A stretch of 64,000 nucleotides of DNA, taken from the NCBI RefSeq assembly GCF_025398315.1, contig NZ_JAODOQ010000001.1, positions 1,798,001-1,862,000 on the forward strand. The letters are read 5' to 3'. The translations under genes were made by a program, and so were the position numbers. The stretch comes from Shewanella phaeophyticola. Lineage in GTDB: Bacteria > Pseudomonadota > Gammaproteobacteria > Enterobacterales > Shewanellaceae. The notes beneath the pieces were generated by a model that made no database searches, was not told where the DNA came from, and was given only the letters and a program-made list of their open reading frames with translations. Within the stretch, counting starts at the first letter, position 1, and the number at the start of each line of letters is the position of its first letter. This document shows, one piece after another, positions 60,304 to 64,000 of this stretch.

Positions 60304-63300
60304 ATGCGCAGTTCACTCGATAAAACATTACGTAAAAAATTAGAGACAACAGTAGAAAAAGCTCGTGAGGTGGTTGAAGCTGCAGTCACAGATGCACTAA
60401 CACGACTAGGTGTTGCTGATACCCAGGCTCCGAGCTATTTATCCGACGATGAGCGTAAGCTGCGTAACGCATTGCGCGCCCATGCTCGCCAGTTAGGCGA
60501 TAAGCTCGTGGGTAGCGAACAAGAAACCGAATCATTGGTTAATGAAATGGCATACGAGCACTGGCACCGCATGCTGTTTGCCCGCTATCTTGAGCAAAAT
60601 AATCTACTCATGTATGAAGGCACCCCGGTAACACTGGATGAGTGCAACGAGCTTGCCGAAGAAGAACCCGATTGCAAAGACGGCTGGGAACTGGCAGGGC
60701 GTTTAGCACAAAAAATGTTACCGCAAATCTTCCGTGCCGACTCTCCAGTATTTGAGATTAAGCTATCCATTAACCATATCAATACCCTAGAAAGCCTCAT
60801 TGCTGAGTTAGATTTAGCCACTTTCCAAGCACAAGACAGCCTGGGTTGGTGTTATCAGTTTTGGCAAAATAAAAAGAAAAAACAGGTGAATGAGTCTGGG
60901 GTAAAGATTGGTGCTAAAGAGTTAAGTCCAGTTACCCAGTTATTTACCGAACCCTACATGGTTAGCTTTTTACTCGATAACGCCTTAGGTGCCTGGTGGG
61001 CTAAGCGTCGTTTAAGCTGTGATGACTTAATCCGCGCTAACAGCGAACAAGAACTGCGTGAACTTGCCGCTATTCCTGGCGTACCGCTTGAGTACCTGCG
61101 CTTTGTTGAAGAAGTGGAAAAATGTACCAGCAGCGGAGAGGAAATAAAAAAATGGAAATCTGCCGCAGGTGATTTTGACAAATGGCCTGAGCATTTAAGT
61201 GAGCTTAAAACCCTCGATCCCTGTTGTGGTTCTGGCCATTTCCTGGTGGCGATTTTCTTAATGTTAGTGCCAATGCGCATGCATCTTGAAGGCTTAACGG
61301 CTAAAGACGCGGTCAATGCGGTACTGCGCGATAACATCCATGGCCTGGAGTTAGACCAACGTTGTGTGGAGTTGGCTGCGTTTGCCTTAGCGCTTGAAGC
61401 ATGGCGTTATCCTGGTGCGGGAGGCTATCGAGCATTACCAGAGTTGCAACTGGCTTGCTCAGGCATGTCGATTACTGAGGCGCAGAAAGAATGGAAGGAT
61501 TTAGCTAAAGGCGATGAAACACTTACTGATGCTATTACCTGGATGCAACACACCTTTAAAGATGCTCCGACACTAGGGAGCTTGATTGACCCAACAAAAG
61601 CGCTTAAAGAAGGACAAATACCACCTTGGGAACTGTTACAAATAGCACTTTCCAATAAGTCTGAAGTAAGTAATGAAACTAAGGCAGCTGCGCAAGGCTT
61701 GGCAAAGGCAGCAGGTCTTCTGGTTGATAAATATCAATTGGTAATTACTAATGTGCCATATCTTACAAATACTAAGCAGGGTAAGGTTGTAAAAGATTAT
61801 TGCGACCTGAACTACCTTACTTCAAAGTATGATTTAGCTACTGTTTTTATGGAGCGATGTTTTGAACTTGCGCTTATTTCAAGCTCAGTTTGCTTAGTAA
61901 TGCCTCAGAATTGGCTTTTTTTAAGTAGTTATAAAAATTTACGTTACAGTATTTTACATAATAAAACGATAAATTGTATTGTTAGGTTAGGTTATGACGC
62001 ATTTAATACGACATTGAATGTCGCACCAATCTTGATATCAGTAGCGAACCTCATCCCAAAGAAAAATGATCTATATGTTGATTTAGATGTAAGTGACTAT
62101 GTCGGTGTAAATCCGAAATCAATAAGTTTATCTGAAGAAGTGATAAAAAATGTTAGTCAGCGAAGTCAGCTTCAAAACCCAGATCATAGAATTACATCAT
62201 ATGAAAGTGATGAAAATAATTTACTGATTAAGCTTGCACAAGGGCATAAGGGCATTACGACTAATGATGATCCAATGTTCGTCCGTAATTTCAGCGAGCT
62301 TTATTCAATTCGAGATGGTTGGGAGTACTTTCTTGGTACAACAGATAAAACGACTCATTTTAAAGGTGGGGAAAGAGTTGCATTCTATCAGGAAGGAAAA
62401 GGTGTAATGCGAAGGTTAGCGGCATCTCAGGAACGTGACAGAAAACGAGATCTACAAGGTAAAAATGTGTGACCCAAAAGGGGGTTGCCGTGAGTTGTAT
62501 GGGCTCATTACCTGTGTCTATGTACTTCGGTTCTAAATTTAATACAAACGTAGCTGCGGTTGTTCCTGAAAAAGAAGAGTACTTGCCTGCTGTTTGGTGT
62601 TACTGCTCTTCGGATCAATATCATAATGAGGTTCGAAAAGTTGACTCTAAACTTAATGTAACCAATGCAACTTTAGCTAAAGTACCATTTGAACTTAAAT
62701 ATTGGACTAAAATTGCCGAAGAGAAATACCCCTACGGCATCCCACAACCACATTCAGACGATCCAACACAATGGTTCTTCCATGGCCATCCATGTGCCTC
62801 GGTAGTTTGGGATGAAGAAACCAAAACTACTGCCGTGGGTGAATTGCGCCAGGATGATACAGTACTGCAAGTCGCCGTAGCTCGTCTGCTTGGTTACCAA
62901 TGGCCAGCTGAGCTAGACAAAGACATGGAACTGGCACCCGAAATGCGCCAGGTTATGCTAAAAAATGCTGACTTTGATGGTTTAGTCGATGATGATGGCA
63001 TTGTCTGTATCCCGGCTATTCGTGGTGAAATGAATGCGGTTAAACGTGTAGAGGCAATATTACAAAAAGCCTATGGCACAACCTGGTCAAACTCGGTTGA
63101 AGCTAAGCTGCTTAAAGCGGTGAAATCCACCAGCATAGATGATTGGCTTCGTGATAAGTTTTTTGAACAGCATTGTAAGTTGTTCCAGCATAGACCCTTT
63201 ATTTGGCAAATCTGGGATGGCTTAAAAGATGGTTTTTCGGCATTAGTGAATTATCACAAGCTCGACTATAAAGGCCTTGAACGTCTTATTTATACTTACC

Positions 63301-63746
63301 TTGATGACTGGATCAGTACTCAAAAGCGTGGTATCGCCGATAATATCGATGGGGCAGACATTCGTTTGTCTGCCGCAGAAAACCTAAAAGTGCAGTTAGA
63401 AGCCATATTAGAAGGCGAAGCACTGCCAGGTAAACCAGGTTTAGATATCTTTGTGCGTTGGAAACCTTTAGCGGAACAACCTATTGGTTGGAACCCAGAT
63501 CTGAATGATGGGGTACGTTTAAATATTCGTCCATTCATGTATGCCCAAGATATGGGTAAAAAAGGTGCAGGGGTTCTTCGTGCTGCTCCTAATATTCATT
63601 GGAAGAAAGATCGCGGCACAGACGTCGCCTCAGCCCCATGGTTCCACCTCGGCGCAGAATACGGCGGCAAAGAAGGCGATCGCATCAACGACCACCATCT
63701 AAGCTTGGCTGAGAAGCGTAAAGCAAGAGAGGAAGCTAATGAGTAA
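60304..63746 (+). pseudogene. pglX: BREX adenine methyltransferase PglX, single-base frameshift
   Basis: About 1147 residues if repaired. N-terminal region, SAM-binding motif I LDPCCGSGHFLVAIF near residue 303, motif IV TNVPYL near 482 (NVPY for NPPY), and a C-terminal target-recognition region. The first frame stops at 62470-62472 (TGA); the second, open from 62469, continues MTQKGVAVSCMGSLPVSMYFG. Inserting one G (TGTGG-ACC) gives NVWTQKGVAVS, the conserved sequence. PglX marks host DNA at a 6-base site and is needed for exclusion. The break may switch BREX off, vary by phase, or be an assembly error. Confidence 0.9.
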
Positions 63747-64000
63747 GATAGACACGTTAACCATTAATGGATTTAAATCTATCCGAAAGTTGGATAAGCT
63801 CAAACTTAATAAATTAAACGTACTTATCGGTGCCAATGGCGTTGGTAAAAGTAACTTTGTTAGTTATTTTCGTATGTTGCATGAGCTTGTTGAAGGGCGG
63901 TTGCAAGTTTGGAATAGTAAGCAAGGTGGTGCCGATCGAGTTCTAACTTTTGGTTTGAAAGAAACCAGTAGTTTTTCGTCAACGTTATTATTTGGCAGAA
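63739..64000 (+). CDS. COG4637-type ABC/AAA ATPase, partial at window end
   Basis: The first 87 residues of an SMC/RecF-like ATPase: MSKIDTLTINGFKSIRKLDK, Walker A LIGANGVGKSNF near residue 31, and the GGADRVLTFG segment typical of COG4637 predicted ATPases. ATG 63739 overlaps the end of pglX by 8 bases, so it is translationally coupled to the BREX operon. This gene is not a core BREX component. Such ATPases are often followed by a DUF4276 protein, and the slot after pglX is where some Salmonella BREX loci carry ariA-ariB. Confidence 0.85.
   Translation, partial: MSKIDTLTINGFKSIRKLDKLKLNKLNVLIGANGVGKSNFVSYFRMLHELVEGRLQVWNSKQGGADRVLTFGLKETSSFSSTLLFGR

Noticed and set aside
63739..64000. Calling the last gene ariA (PARIS)
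   Set aside because: The visible N-terminus fits COG4637 ATPases better than AriA, and the partner gene lies outside the window.

Overview
This looks like a chromosomal segment of a marine gammaproteobacterium of the Shewanella/Alteromonadales type. The basis is the moderately AT-rich DNA, the mix of acyl-CoA catabolism, TonB uptake, c-di-GMP and chemotaxis-like signalling genes, and close protein resemblance to Shewanella families such as YcdX, DUF885 and MoxR/VWA. Species cannot be fixed from the window.

Region by region. 0.1-7.3 kb: a signalling cluster with a REC-HPt protein, a CheB-CheR-coiled-coil-PAS fusion, a PAS-GGDEF-EAL protein, a lone receiver and a histidine-kinase tail. 7.4-23.4 kb: a divergent LysR regulator and a long + strand lipid/acyl-CoA block (histidine phosphatase, SDRs, old-yellow-enzyme, ACAD11-type dehydrogenase plus APH-like kinase, DmdC-like dehydrogenase, MaoC hydratase, thiolase, acyl-CoA synthetase, patatin, MDR reductase). 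23.5-32 kb: a molybdopterin oxidoreductase, a MoxR/VWA pair, a palindromic MITE-like element, a haloalkane dehalogenase, a 7-bp tandem repeat and SGNH hydrolases. 32.4-42.4 kb, mostly - strand: a second lipid-type module (sugar-dehydrogenase-like propeller, alpha/beta hydrolases, crotonases, BASS transporter, DUF2855, nitroreductase, TonB receptor). 43-49 kb: another large acyl-CoA dehydrogenase, a molbindin, a DUF885 peptidase, a flavin reductase and ycdX.

49.2 kb to the end is a mobile/defence island. It starts at a probable umuC remnant, then a degenerate IS3 element, a dead IS21 element, an HD-domain gene cut by IS21, a tyrosine integrase, an excisionase-like gene, a divergent small HTH regulator over a 60-bp palindrome, and a type I BREX operon (brxA, brxB, brxC, pglX). 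A COG4637-type ATPase gene starts inside the end of pglX and runs off the window.

The acyl-CoA genes appear linked by a shared dyad operator, CTATTC-N7-GAATAG. It occurs twice, 32 bp apart, upstream of the 8.5-kb and 16.6-kb genes, and as a perfect dyad upstream of the 43-kb dehydrogenase, so the adjacent LysR protein probably controls a regulon.

A caution for every reader: at least ten conserved chromosomal genes, plus pglX and the integrase, carry single-base indels or one nonsense change. Either the assembly has consensus errors, or the genome is decaying fast. 'Pseudogene' below means 'reading frame broken as given'.
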